From: Simiduia curdlanivorans
GTDB lineage: Bacteria > Pseudomonadota > Gammaproteobacteria > Pseudomonadales > Cellvibrionaceae
Assembly (NCBI RefSeq): GCF_030409605.1
Contig: NZ_JAUFQG010000004.1
Location: forward strand, 124,001 to 188,000
Length of the DNA: 64,000 bases
Reading direction: 5' to 3'
In this document: positions 46,248 to 55,014 of the stretch, in pieces
How the letters are laid out: each line of letters starts with the position of its first letter
Numbering within the stretch: the first letter of the stretch is position 1
Notes under the pieces: model-generated
Databases searched by the model: none
The model's input: the letters and a program-made list of their open reading frames with translations, nothing else
What the model was told of the DNA's origin: nothing
Made by a program: the position numbers and the translations under genes

Positions 46248-46862
46248 ATGAGCAGCATAGCTGACACCATCAATAGCTTAATGTCATCTCATCTAGCGGG
46301 ATTTATTATTGGCCTAGTTTCCAGCTTGTTCGCCACATACATCTATAAATATTGGTCAAAGTATAATGCGTGGAGAGACTATCGCTCGCTACTAGGCACA
46401 TGGGTAGAGTCCAATAACCTGCTGGAAGATAGGCCATTTTCAATCTGTCAGTTCACTGTAGGCAAAGGAGGCATTCTTCATTTTGAGGGTTACAGTTATG
46501 ACAATAGCGGCCATACGTATTACAAGTGGTGGTCCGTCGCATTGCACATCGACGATAGAAGCAATCGAATTTCTTACGTATATGAAACGCACAAAGTTGG
46601 AGAAATGATTAAGGATGAAGGCTTTGGTTGTATTTTCCTGAGAAAATTCGAATCAGCAGCTGATTGGGTTATCGAGCGAGGCTATTTTCTAGACTTATCG
46701 GAAGCAAAAGCGCGAGAGGCGAGAATGGTGAAATTCGAATCGGTGGCAAAGGCATTAAAGCTAGACCTTAAACCATCTGATGATAGCGACAGAAAATTTC
46801 TCATTGAAAGATTACTGAAGGAGAAAAAATCGCCCAAGATACAATCTATACTCGGTTGGTAG
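46248..46862 (+). CDS. Membrane-anchored protein with beta-rich cytosolic domain
   Basis: 204 residues: one transmembrane helix (about 17-34) followed by a beta-rich domain (YRSLLGTWVESN, FTVGKGGILHFEGYSYDNS, WWSVALHIDD) and a basic helical tail. The layout, a short membrane anchor plus a lipocalin-like barrel starting with G-x-W, recalls Cap15-type sensors, but no nucleotide cyclase gene is nearby and only one helix is seen. Starts after AGGGAAATAAT. Ends 27 bp before the cytosine deaminase gene. Confidence 0.65.
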   Translation: MSSIADTINSLMSSHLAGFIIGLVSSLFATYIYKYWSKYNAWRDYRSLLGTWVESNNLLEDRPFSICQFTVGKGGILHFEGYSYDNSGHTYYKWWSVALHIDDRSNRISYVYETHKVGEMIKDEGFGCIFLRKFESAADWVIERGYFLDLSEAKAREARMVKFESVAKALKLDLKPSDDSDRKFLIERLLKEKKSPKIQSILGW

Positions 46863-46889
46863 GTACCCCCCTTAATCATGGAGTCGACT

Positions 46890-47327
46890 ATGGATAAATA
46901 CTTGAAAGCGGCGCTGGAAGAGGCCTATAAAGGGCTATCCGAAGGAGGCATTCCAATCGGGTCTGTCTTGGTTTTAGATGGCAAAATAATAGCGCGCGGG
47001 CATAACAGAAGAATTCAAAATGGCAGCGCCATTTTACATGCTGAAATGGATTGCCTTGAACGTGCAGGAAGACTGACAGCCGAAGAATACAAAAAATGCA
47101 CACTCTACTCAACACTTTCACCCTGCGACATGTGCAGCGGCGCCTCTCTTCTATATAAAATCCCGAAAATTGTTATTGGTGAAAATGTAAACTTTCAGGG
47201 ACCAGAAGACCATCTGCGCGCCAGAGGGGTGGAAACGATTGTGATAAATGATGGTGAATGCATTGAATTGATGCGCAAGTTTATCGAGAATAATCCAACA
47301 CTATGGAATGAAGACATTGGTGAATAG
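46890..47327 (+). CDS. Cytosine deaminase, Fcy1-like (CDA superfamily)
   Basis: 145 residues from the second ATG, which has GGAG six bases before it; an ATG at 46878 would add four residues. Zinc site HAE (His50, Glu52) and PCDMC (Cys79, Cys82). The whole pattern (EGGIPIGSVLV, RGHNRR, STLSPCDMCSGA, and the end NPTLWNEDIG) is very close to yeast-type cytosine deaminase rather than to bacterial CodA or TadA. It would convert cytosine to uracil. The upstream membrane protein is probably co-transcribed. Confidence 0.92.
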   Translation: MDKYLKAALEEAYKGLSEGGIPIGSVLVLDGKIIARGHNRRIQNGSAILHAEMDCLERAGRLTAEEYKKCTLYSTLSPCDMCSGASLLYKIPKIVIGENVNFQGPEDHLRARGVETIVINDGECIELMRKFIENNPTLWNEDIGE

Positions 47328-47540
47328 AGGCAGCCGGAACTAAGACAGAAAATGACAGGTAAATCTTAATTCGCTCAGAGGGACTAACTCAGATGGCACC
47401 AAGTTATTCTCGCTTCGGGTTTAGATGTCAGATGCAGACATCCGCAAAGAGCAACTCGGCTGCGGAGGTCATTAATAACAGATGGAAAATCTATGGCACC
47501 TACTAATCTCATCAATTACATGGAATGTCGCATCTAACGT

Positions 47541-47933
47541 ATGAACACATCCTCAAAAGTATTAACGTCTATTTACTTAGTACTGGTAATTTTTCTAGCC
47601 TGGGCCGCTAAAGAACCCAACCCATATTCGACACGACTGCAAGTTTCACCACCGCTTGAAATTTACCACTGGCACTACCCAGCAACCTTTGCAGTAGCAG
47701 GCATGGTAGCCATATTACTTTTAAGCCCGTGGCGTGAAGGTCATTCATTTATTAGGTCGCTAATCGCTTTCGTCATATTTTTCACACTATTTTGGCTATT
47801 GGCATTAGGTGCAATGCACTCGGCACCAGCACATGGTCACCTAATTCAAATTTCTTTTATAATATCGCTATCTCTACTTTTCTACTGTGGATACGCTTTA
47901 GGTCGATCTCGGTCATGCACACAACTTCACTAA
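47541..47933 (+). CDS. Small hydrophobic membrane protein, unknown
   Basis: 130 residues with four hydrophobic segments (about 7-23, 48-64, 70-92, 100-121). No motif known. Its 3' end overlaps the DUF2310 start by 19 bp, implying co-transcription. Confidence 0.6.
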   Translation: MNTSSKVLTSIYLVLVIFLAWAAKEPNPYSTRLQVSPPLEIYHWHYPATFAVAGMVAILLLSPWREGHSFIRSLIAFVIFFTLFWLLALGAMHSAPAHGHLIQISFIISLSLLFYCGYALGRSRSCTQLH

Positions 47934-48685
47934 ACTTTAAGATAATCCACCACGCAGACGTGGAACTACAAATGGATGCTATCTATTCCTTGCTGGGCGC
48001 CTGGCGTATGAACGGCCAGGTTCTGGGCGACCAGTTCCCTACGGCTAGAACTGAATCTGGTTATCGGCTCTATGTGAATACACCCGAAGCTGATTCGCTT
48101 TCGAACCTCAATCTGAACTCGCACGTTAGAAAATACACCGAAGCACTATTAGACGCAGGTCTATCTACACCGGAAATTTCGCCTGTAGGAACTGAACCTC
48201 AATGTGTAGGCGTTTGCTCCTGTGTTAAACCTGAGTTTTACATCTTATACACTACCCACTTAGCGCTGGAATCACCCTTGCGGTGTGGCGGGTGCTTCAA
48301 ATCAATTCCATTGTATAGGCTCCAAAAAGCTGACGAAGACAATTATCAAGATATCATCAACTGGCAAGCAGACTATCAATCTTGCGACGACCTGCAAATG
48401 GGATGTCGCGTGGGTGAACGTTTTGCCAACAGCCAGATGAGTAATTTCAACTCGCCTTTAAGCCGCATGGGGCTCGATGTCTGCGATTCTATTAGCGGTA
48501 AAACGGATACGCCTACTTATTACTATTTATATCGATGGGTGGCTAAAAGCTACGAAAACGAAGTTTCTCGAAAGTGCCCTAAATGTGAAGGCGCATGGCG
48601 CCGACAGCAACCTTTGCACGATACATTCGATTTTGTCTGTGACAAATGTAAATTAGTTTCAAATATTGCATGGAGGGTGAGGTAA
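47915..48685 (+). CDS. DUF2310 zinc-ribbon protein, possibly nucleic acid binding
   Basis: 256 residues from ATG of MHTTSLNFKIIHHADVELQM. Cysteine pairs CGGC near residue 120 and KCPKC/CDKC near the end form zinc ribbons; internal PLRCGGCFKSIPLYRL and PTYYYLYRW are typical of this family. Conserved in gammaproteobacteria. Followed four bases later by the P-loop gene. Confidence 0.88.
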   Translation: MHTTSLNFKIIHHADVELQMDAIYSLLGAWRMNGQVLGDQFPTARTESGYRLYVNTPEADSLSNLNLNSHVRKYTEALLDAGLSTPEISPVGTEPQCVGVCSCVKPEFYILYTTHLALESPLRCGGCFKSIPLYRLQKADEDNYQDIINWQADYQSCDDLQMGCRVGERFANSQMSNFNSPLSRMGLDVCDSISGKTDTPTYYYLYRWVAKSYENEVSRKCPKCEGAWRRQQPLHDTFDFVCDKCKLVSNIAWRVR

Positions 48686-48689
48686 AACC

Positions 48690-49169
48690 ATGGTTAACAC
48701 CCTCGTCTTTGGCAATTCAGGCTCGGGCAAATCCACTCTAGCTAAAAAGATAAGCGCCGAGCAGAATGCTGCACATCTAGACTTAGACACAGTCGCTTGG
48801 CAAGCAACTGTGCCGCCAACGCGAACGCCGATTTCCGAATCGAAAGCTAAAATTGGTAGTTTTATCGAAGCCAATGGTCACTGGGTGATTGAAGGTTGTT
48901 ATGCCGATTTGCTGGCCTTGGCGCAAGGCAGTGCCGAGAAAATTATTTTCTTAGATTTACCCGTTGCAGACTGCATTGCCAACGCCAGAAATCGCCCGTG
49001 GGAACCACACAAATATGAAAGCAAAGCCGCGCAAGATGCTAACTTGGCCATGCTTATTGACTGGATTTCCCAATACCCAACAAGAACCGACACCTTTTCA
49101 CGGCAAGCTCACCTAAACCTGTACGAAGCCTTCACTGGTGAAAAAGAGCAGCGCAGGTCGAACGGCTAA
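48690..49169 (+). CDS. P-loop nucleoside/nucleotide kinase-like protein
   Basis: 159 residues. Walker A FGNSGSGKSTL (7-17), DLDTVAWQ substrate-type aspartates, and IIFLDLP as Walker B strand. This belongs to the shikimate kinase/topology-modulation FlaR-like group of small P-loop kinases; the substrate is unknown. GGTGAGG precedes the ATG. Confidence 0.85.
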   Translation: MVNTLVFGNSGSGKSTLAKKISAEQNAAHLDLDTVAWQATVPPTRTPISESKAKIGSFIEANGHWVIEGCYADLLALAQGSAEKIIFLDLPVADCIANARNRPWEPHKYESKAAQDANLAMLIDWISQYPTRTDTFSRQAHLNLYEAFTGEKEQRRSNG

Positions 49170-49260
49170 GATAGCGCTCAGTAGCGCCTTGCTCATTCGC
49201 CAATAAAAAATGAAAAAATATTATGGCTTAATGACTCTTACCCGCGCTAATTAGACAGTA

Positions 49261-49965
49261 TCACCATTCAATATCGTCTGTTTTTATCGAACTGAAATTA
49301 ATCGACGGAACGGACGCGGCATTTGGCATACCTATCCCCCCCGGCCCGCTGAAACTTTGGGCCGAACCACCAGAAGCGGAGGCAACCGCCTGAAAACCTA
49401 ACCCTGGAGGGTAAGGCGTAGCCGGTAAGTTTGCTGCAGCTCGAATATTGGCTGTTTGATGTGGAGTTTCAACGCCAAAATTGTCCTTTAAGCTGGACGG
49501 GGTACACATAGTATTAATATTCACCCCGGCTTGGGTTGGCATGTGTTTCATCATTGCCCAAGCGGCAACAATAGTGCCGGTTCGACCCTCCCCGAATCCA
49601 CAGTGCACGAGCGTTGCACCTCTTCTTCTATTTGCCTCGATAATATCCGCCGCCGTCTTAAGTTGCTGGGGTGAGGCGGCGTGATAATCCTCAATGCGAA
49701 AATGGTAGTAGGCAATGCCATAGGTTGCCAACAGGGTTTTGGAGTGATCCGGTAGCTCGTATTGATTCGAGCTGATGACACAGCTAATGCCTTTCTTCTT
49801 TAAAAAATCAGCCTGTAAAAAACTAATATCATGAGACTCATCTTTCCCGGAATAATTAGGCTGCGCTGAGCGCGCCAAAACGCCAGGCAGAACCCACTGA
49901 AAGTTACGAAATCCACGGTCCGTAGTGAGATGACTTTGATAGGTGTTCAAGCCGTGTATGGTCAT
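49261..49965 (-). CDS. Dual-specificity/tyrosine phosphatase with low-complexity tail
   Basis: 234 residues, no signal peptide. The Cys-X5-Arg signature is VHCGFGEGRTG (Cys122, Arg128), with the probable general acid Asp93 in IEDYH. After the catalytic domain (about 25-160) comes a Pro/Gly/Ser/Ala tail of about 60 residues (for example ASGGSAQSFSGPGGIG). An effector-like or localisation role of the tail is possible. Single gene. Confidence 0.9.
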   Translation of the reverse strand: MTIHGLNTYQSHLTTDRGFRNFQWVLPGVLARSAQPNYSGKDESHDISFLQADFLKKKGISCVISSNQYELPDHSKTLLATYGIAYYHFRIEDYHAASPQQLKTAADIIEANRRRGATLVHCGFGEGRTGTIVAAWAMMKHMPTQAGVNINTMCTPSSLKDNFGVETPHQTANIRAAANLPATPYPPGLGFQAVASASGGSAQSFSGPGGIGMPNAASVPSINFSSIKTDDIEW

Positions 49966-50441
49966 GTTTGCGACTCCAAAATAAAGGGCTTTGACTACAT
50001 TCAGCAGCCTTACCTTGGAATACGAAGCATTGGCAAGAAAAGTTGCAGTGATAATCGGATAAAAGACAGGTTAAACAAATCTTAAACTGCGCATGCATCC
50101 ATTGGTCATTTTTTAGCCATTTGGTGAGTTAGAGGGGTACAGCAACGGAAATCTTGGCCTTAGCTAACTTTGAGCCAAAAACGCCGGAGCTTTCGAAGAC
50201 TTGCTCGACACGACGTCAGTCACCTCATAACATGCCAACTCCTCGCGACAAAACGAATCTTGCGTCAAACTTTTATCCAGCACACCCCTCATTTCTAATT
50301 GGAAGGCTAATTAGAATTTTGCGCCAACGGCTAGCAACGTGCAGTAGATCTAATGCGACTTCCCAACCGAAAGCAGCGCTCGACTTTCACTAGCTCTTAG
50401 TTCCATTCACTATCAAATGCCTTGGTCTAGGTAGCGTTAAT
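49966..50441 (+). other. Non-coding stretch
   Basis: 476 bp between convergent genes and the zinc-ribbon gene. A 79-codon frame at 50154 has neither ribosome site nor protein-like composition. No repeat or clear hairpin seen. Confidence 0.5.
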
Positions 50442-50753
50442 TTACGAGGTGTACGTGCGCCTTATCTGCAGCGGCCAGCGCAACGCAATAATTAGCCAGA
50501 CTAATGAAAACACCACGGGAAATGAAAAGTAATGCACGTATTCAGTACCGGAGAGCGTTAACTCAGCAGTTGCTAAACCGGCTATCAACCCTGCTAACAT
50601 AGGCGCCCAATAATTGTGCGTGTACTCTATTTTGCAATTTGGGCAGATAACGGTGGGCCTATCCCACAAGGGAAAAGCCTCCTTCCTACTTACGTTAAAC
50701 GCTGCTGCGCACTTAACACATTTCACAACAAACCTCCTCGCCGAATACCCCAT
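50442..50753 (-). CDS. Small zinc-ribbon membrane protein
   Basis: 103 residues: CVKC and CPNC knuckles (about 12-15 and 37-40) then two transmembrane helices. Its ATG overlaps the ArsR stop (TAATG), so the two are made together. Role unknown. Confidence 0.7.
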   Translation of the reverse strand: MGYSARRFVVKCVKCAAAFNVSRKEAFPLWDRPTVICPNCKIEYTHNYWAPMLAGLIAGLATAELTLSGTEYVHYFSFPVVFSLVWLIIALRWPLQIRRTYTS

Positions 50754-51046
50754 TAAGTACTCTCATCAATACAACACTCGTCCTGCAAGAAACCAATGAC
50801 CGCGTTGAGTGTTTCATATTCTGCAACACAATAGAGTGTGCGACTTTCGCGTCGTTGAGAAATAAGGCCTGCTGATACCAAGCTGGAGATATGGTGCGAC
50901 AAAGTGGAGCTGGGGATTGCCAACTTTTCTTGTAAGCCGCCAACCGCGATGCCCTGGTGCCCCGCTTTAACAACACGCTTGTAAATCGCCAAGCGCGTCG
51001 TGTGGCCAAGCTCTTTTAACACCTTGGCAATGTCATCAACTTTCAT
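50753..51046 (-). CDS. ArsR/SmtB family transcriptional regulator
   Basis: 97 residues from MKVDDIAKVLKELGHTTRLA; a GTG at 51055 lies inside the ribosome site (GAGGAG). Winged helix with LQEKLAIPSSTLSHHISSLV as recognition helix. No CVC-type arsenic site; two C-terminal cysteines (DECCID) could bind metal. It is divergent from an ArsP-like permease with two palindromes in the gap, so it most likely represses both its own gene and the permease. Confidence 0.9.
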   Translation of the reverse strand: MKVDDIAKVLKELGHTTRLAIYKRVVKAGHQGIAVGGLQEKLAIPSSTLSHHISSLVSAGLISQRRESRTLYCVAEYETLNAVIGFLQDECCIDEST

Positions 51047-51081
51047 CAGGGCCACTCCTCATACGTATATACCTTCCAATA

Positions 51082-51105
51082 TTATTTCGATATTACTAGA
51101 AATAA
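51082..51105. promoter_or_regulatory. ArsR operator candidate 1
   Basis: TTATTTC and GAAATAA in perfect inversion around GATATTACTA. Second, near-identical site 50 bp further on. Confidence 0.8.
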
Positions 51106-51131
51106 CTTGACTAGGCCATCGCAGCGCCATT

Positions 51132-51155
51132 ATATTTCGAACATTCTAGAAATAT
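51132..51155. promoter_or_regulatory. ArsR operator candidate 2
   Basis: ATATTTC and GAAATAT in perfect inversion around GAACATTCTA, just before the permease start. The two sites share ATTTCGA, a central ATT and CTAGAAAT. Confidence 0.8.
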
Positions 51156-51166
51156 GGATTGTTATC

Positions 51167-52078
51167 ATGCAACCTCACCCAATGCTCACCGAAACCTTAA
51201 CCATGTTCATGTTCATAGCCGTTGAACTCACCGCTCTATTCCTGCTGATTAGCTACTTGGTAGGCGTGCTTCAAGCCTATATACCGGCTGCGAAAATTCA
51301 GAGCATACTCAGCGGCAACAAGGGTAAAGGTTACTTTGTGGCGGGTTTTTTAGGCGCCATTACACCCTTTTGTTCCTGCTCAACCATTCCCTTCCTAAAA
51401 GGATTGCTACGCGCCAGGGCCAACTTCGGCAGCATGATGGTATTTTTATTTGCCAGCCCGCTATTAAATCCCACTATTATCGGGTTACTGGTGTTTACCT
51501 TTGGTTTAGAGATCGCACTTTTCTATTTCGCGGTATCCATGACCGTGGCGGTAATTGCGGGCTATTTACTCGATAGCTTTGGATTTGCACGCTACATCAG
51601 GCCAGAGGCTTATATCGAACCGAGTTCGTGCGGCAAAAAAGATTCATGCTGTGGTGAAGCGCCAGTCATAAATAAGTGGAAAAAAATATGGCTAGTTACC
51701 TGGCTCGATTTTAAAAAAGTGCTGCCCTACCTATTTATCGGTATCGCTATTGGTTCTGTGATTTATGGCTACATGCCCACGGAACTGGTGGCACGGCTGG
51801 CCAGCGATAGTAACCCTTTGGCCATTCCGGTATCTGCAGTGATTGGTATTCCACTGTATATTCGGGCAGAGGCGCTCATTCCACTAAGCGCCGCCTTGGC
51901 AAGTAAAGGCATGGGGTTAGGCGCAATAATGGCACTGATCATTGGCAGTGCTGGCGCCAGTTTAACGGAAGTTATTTTACTGAAGTCCCTGTTTAAGCAT
52001 CAGATGATTGTGGCCTTTCTCGGTGTGGTTTTATCCATGGCCATTGGCGCAGGTTATTTATATTCAGCGCTTTTTTAA
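51167..52078 (+). CDS. ArsP-type (PF03773) permease, possible organoarsenical or metal efflux
   Basis: 303 residues from MQPHPMLTETL; an ATG at 51107 would place 20 residues across the second operator. Eight to ten hydrophobic helices, the family motif PFCSCSTIPFLKGLL, and a cytosolic Cys-rich loop (SCGKKDSCCGE). Second half motif IPLYIRAEALIPLSAALA. ArsP exports trivalent methylarsenicals; other members of this permease family have unknown cargo. The ArsR partner supports metal or metalloid response. Confidence 0.87.
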   Translation: MQPHPMLTETLTMFMFIAVELTALFLLISYLVGVLQAYIPAAKIQSILSGNKGKGYFVAGFLGAITPFCSCSTIPFLKGLLRARANFGSMMVFLFASPLLNPTIIGLLVFTFGLEIALFYFAVSMTVAVIAGYLLDSFGFARYIRPEAYIEPSSCGKKDSCCGEAPVINKWKKIWLVTWLDFKKVLPYLFIGIAIGSVIYGYMPTELVARLASDSNPLAIPVSAVIGIPLYIRAEALIPLSAALASKGMGLGAIMALIIGSAGASLTEVILLKSLFKHQMIVAFLGVVLSMAIGAGYLYSALF

Positions 52079-52138
52079 CCTCTGCCGCGCATGCACGAAC
52101 AACATCTAATTGCCAACACCGATCATCGAGGCTAGCCC

Positions 52139-52531
52139 ATGTTTAAACATTATTTTGAGCTTGTTAAATTTCTGACCATTGCCGGTAACATTGCTATATT
52201 CCTTATTTTGGCTAATAACAACCACTGGCAATTAGGTGTTTTGGAATGGTTTCTCGGTATGATTTTATCGAACGCCCCCATCCTACTTTACACGCCTTGG
52301 TTTAAACGCATGGCAGTAGACCTTCAAGGTTCGTGGGCCAACCTATTTTCCTATCTCTCGCCAATATTGGTTGGGGCTGGCGGTGTGCTTACCTATGGAA
52401 TAATGATAAGCATCGACAACTTTGGCTTCTGGTTATACTTTCTTGTGCCCTTCGGCCAAGCCGTTGTTTTTAACATTTTATTAGCCTTTGCTATGCAAGC
52501 TATGTTGTGGAGCAGCACGCCAAGCCTATAG
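52139..52531 (+). CDS. Small membrane protein next to the ArsP permease
   Basis: 130 residues with four hydrophobic segments; starts after GAGG 60 bp downstream of the permease and is probably in the same transcript. No family recognised. Confidence 0.68.
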   Translation: MFKHYFELVKFLTIAGNIAIFLILANNNHWQLGVLEWFLGMILSNAPILLYTPWFKRMAVDLQGSWANLFSYLSPILVGAGGVLTYGIMISIDNFGFWLYFLVPFGQAVVFNILLAFAMQAMLWSSTPSL

Positions 52532-52593
52532 CAGTGAAAAAGCGTAAATCGTTCGTCAACGCTAGGCGTTTGTTTTTTTCAGAGACACCCGTC

Positions 52594-52633
52594 ATGTCAT
52601 AAAGCCGACATGCGCCTGTCATATCTAACCATT
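52594..52633 (+). promoter_or_regulatory. Tandem Pho-box-like direct repeats
   Basis: Seven-base units ATGTCAT, CCGACAT, CTGTCAT and AACCATT occur at exact 11-bp steps (spacers AAAG, GCGC, ATCT), as in PhoB sites (CTGTCAT units with 4-bp spacers). CTAAAAT downstream could serve as the -10. Located 30-70 bp before the anchor I lipoprotein gene. Confidence 0.65.
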
Positions 52634-52662
52634 AGTGTACTGCCGTCCTAAAATAAAACGGA

Positions 52663-54405
52663 ATGGCACACATGCTTAAATCTCCTTACTTTCTCATTGG
52701 CGCATTAATGGCGTCTTTATTATTAAGCGCCTGTGGCGATGGCTCTGATGGTTCAGATGGCGTAGACGGTGCGGCTGGCGCACCCGGCGCGAACGGTAGC
52801 GATGGTGCCGATGGCAGCAATGCCGGCAATGGCCGCCTGCAACAAATCGGTCGTTACGAATCTGGTTTATTCGCCGCCGGCGGCGCCGAAATTGTTGCCT
52901 TCGATAGCAGCACCAACAAGCTTTTTGTGGTCAACTCCGGCGCTAACACCATCGATGTATTAGACATAGCAGACCCAAGTCAGCCCGCAAAAATAGCTAC
53001 CCTTGCGGTTGCCGATCAAGACAGCGCCAGCTTCACCAGCGGCGGCGCCAACAGCGTTGCAGTTAAAAATGGCCTGCTCGCGGTAGCGGTAGAGGCCGAC
53101 AACAAACAAGACGCCGGCCGCATCTACGTGTACAACACCAGCGATAACAGTTTCGCCGCCGCCTTCACCGCTGGCGCATTGCCAGACATGGTCACTTTTT
53201 CACACGATGGCCAAACCATTCTCAGTGCCAACGAGGGCGAGCCGAGTAGCGACTACAGCAACGACCCGGAAGGCTCTATCACCTTGGTAGATATTTCCGC
53301 GGGTATTACTGCCGCTGTGGTTAAACAAGCTACTTTCACCAGCTTTAACGCGAGCTTGGCAGATTTAATTGACGACGGCGTACGCATCACCGGCCCCGGC
53401 GCCAGTGTTGCGATGGACCTTGAACCTGAATACATCGCGGTTTCTCTCGACAACCAAACGGCTTATGTCACCCTGCAGGAAAATAACGCACTGGCCCTAA
53501 TTGATATTGCCACAGCAACGGTCACCGATATTGTGCCGCTCGGCTACAAAGATCACAGCTTGCAAGGTATGGGTTTTGACGGCGATAAAAACGATGAATT
53601 CCCAACCATTGTGAATCAGCCGATTCTGGGTATGTACATGCCAGACAGTATTGCTGCCTACAGTTTTAACGGCAAAACCTACTTGATCACCGCCAACGAA
53701 GGCGATGGCCGCGAATATATTTACGATGCCGATAGCGCCACCTGCACTGGCGCCGGCCACACAGATTTAGGCGACGACGAGTGCTTAGCCTATGCCGATG
53801 AAGTGGCACTGGAAGATTTAAATTTAGACACCACGGTATTCACCGCCGATCAAATTTCCGAATTACAAGACGGTAAAGGCTGGGGAGATTTAACCGTAAC
53901 CAACGCCACCGGCGATGCCGATAAGGATGGCAATTTCGAAGAAATCTATGCCTTCGGCGCGCGCTCTTTCAGCATTTGGAATGCCGAAGGCGACATGGTG
54001 TTCGATTCCGGCGATCAAATGGAGCAGATCGTTGCCGATCAATCACCCTTGTTTTTTAATTTGTCCAATGACAAAAACAGCACCGATAACCGCAGCGACA
54101 ACAAAGGCCCAGAGCCTGAAGGTGTTGCCATTGGCACAGTAGCGGGCCGCACCTATGCGTTTATTGGCTTAGAGCGCCAAGGCGGAATTATGGTGTTTGA
54201 TGTGAGCAACCCCTTCGCACCGGCCTTTGTGGAATACACCAGTAACCGCGATCTTTCCATCGACCCAGAAGAAGGCGTTGACGCCGGCGACTTAGGTCCA
54301 GAAGGTTTGGTCTTTGTCAGTGCAGAAGATAGTCCGAACGGCGAGGCGCTATTGATTGTGGGCAATGAAGTGAGCGGCACGACCACTATCTATAAAGTCC
54401 AATAA
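52663..54405 (+). CDS. Choice-of-anchor I family lipoprotein (PhoX-like beta-propeller type)
   Basis: 580 residues; the ATG of MLKSPYF (52672) is an equally good start with GGA nine bases upstream. Lipobox LSAC, then a collagen-like stretch of Gly-X-X triplets (about 25-57, SDGVDGAAGAPGANGSDG), then an all-beta domain with repeats (VVNSGANTIDVLDIAD, ILSANEGEPSSDYSNDPEGS, YLITANEGDGREYIY, GPEPEGVAIG, GPEGLVFVSAEDSPNGEAL). Acidic calcium-type loops are many. Relatives are linked to extracellular alkaline phosphatases/esterases, and the Pho-like repeats upstream fit phosphate-starvation control. Confidence 0.88.
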   Translation: MAHMLKSPYFLIGALMASLLLSACGDGSDGSDGVDGAAGAPGANGSDGADGSNAGNGRLQQIGRYESGLFAAGGAEIVAFDSSTNKLFVVNSGANTIDVLDIADPSQPAKIATLAVADQDSASFTSGGANSVAVKNGLLAVAVEADNKQDAGRIYVYNTSDNSFAAAFTAGALPDMVTFSHDGQTILSANEGEPSSDYSNDPEGSITLVDISAGITAAVVKQATFTSFNASLADLIDDGVRITGPGASVAMDLEPEYIAVSLDNQTAYVTLQENNALALIDIATATVTDIVPLGYKDHSLQGMGFDGDKNDEFPTIVNQPILGMYMPDSIAAYSFNGKTYLITANEGDGREYIYDADSATCTGAGHTDLGDDECLAYADEVALEDLNLDTTVFTADQISELQDGKGWGDLTVTNATGDADKDGNFEEIYAFGARSFSIWNAEGDMVFDSGDQMEQIVADQSPLFFNLSNDKNSTDNRSDNKGPEPEGVAIGTVAGRTYAFIGLERQGGIMVFDVSNPFAPAFVEYTSNRDLSIDPEEGVDAGDLGPEGLVFVSAEDSPNGEALLIVGNEVSGTTTIYKVQ

Positions 54406-54427
54406 TTCGAATCTCGCAAGCCTTAAC

Positions 54428-54452
54428 AGCCCAGCTTTGCTGGGCTTTTTTT
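54428..54452 (+). terminator. Intrinsic terminator of the anchor I lipoprotein gene
   Basis: AGCCCAGC/GCTGGGCT stem with a TTT loop followed by seven T. Confidence 0.93.
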
Positions 54453-54512
54453 ATCCCCTACCAAATACTGAAAGCTAAACTCCCCGCTTAAAGTAAGTAT
54501 GAAAATTTTCAA

Positions 54513-54815
54513 CTAGGGAATAATATCTACGTCATCCACCCCTCGCCGCAGGAGGCCAAATAAAGACCTTATTAACCAAAGTAGAATCTCCACCGGTAGC
54601 TCTACCAAAAACTCGAGCCAATCGAACCACTGACTGTTCTGATAGCGATGCCTGGGATCATCGCGTTTACTCGGCCACAACCAATACCCAAGTAAAAACG
54701 CCACCAACGCAAGTAACAACGTCGCCCAAGAAAAACCGGCGATCCACAAATCCAGCAATTGAAACAAGCCAAACAGAAACAGCACAAGCGCACCCAGTGC
54801 GCGAACATTGATCAT
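54513..54815 (-). CDS. Small membrane protein, unknown
   Basis: 100 residues with two N-terminal helices (about 5-22 and 30-48), a charged middle (SKRDDPRHRYQNSQWFDWLE) and a third amphipathic/hydrophobic helix near 65-85. AGGTGATAG ribosome-like site upstream. Single gene between two terminators. Confidence 0.68.
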   Translation of the reverse strand: MINVRALGALVLFLFGLFQLLDLWIAGFSWATLLLALVAFLLGYWLWPSKRDDPRHRYQNSQWFDWLEFLVELPVEILLWLIRSLFGLLRRGVDDVDIIP

Positions 54816-54968
54816 TGCCTATCACCTCTTTACCTCAACCCCTATGCACGGCCGACAAACAACCAAGCCGATCTAAAATCTCTAGCTTGTAGAAACAGGC
54901 CACACGCCTTGTAGCTTGGTGAGTACAGCACAACGCCAAACTATCGCATGTAGGCTATTGAGCGCAAT

Positions 54969-54996
54969 AAAAAACCCGATGTCGCCACCGGGTTTT
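54969..54996 (-). terminator. Intrinsic terminator of the pullulanase gene
   Basis: On the minus strand AAACCCG pairs with CGGGTTT around a 10-base loop, followed by six T, 19 bp after the stop. Confidence 0.88.
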
Positions 54997-55014
54997 AGTA
55001 CAGCAAAGCAGTGA

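Noticed and set aside
50154..50393. 79-codon frame
   Set aside because: No ribosome site and product not protein-like; left as non-coding.
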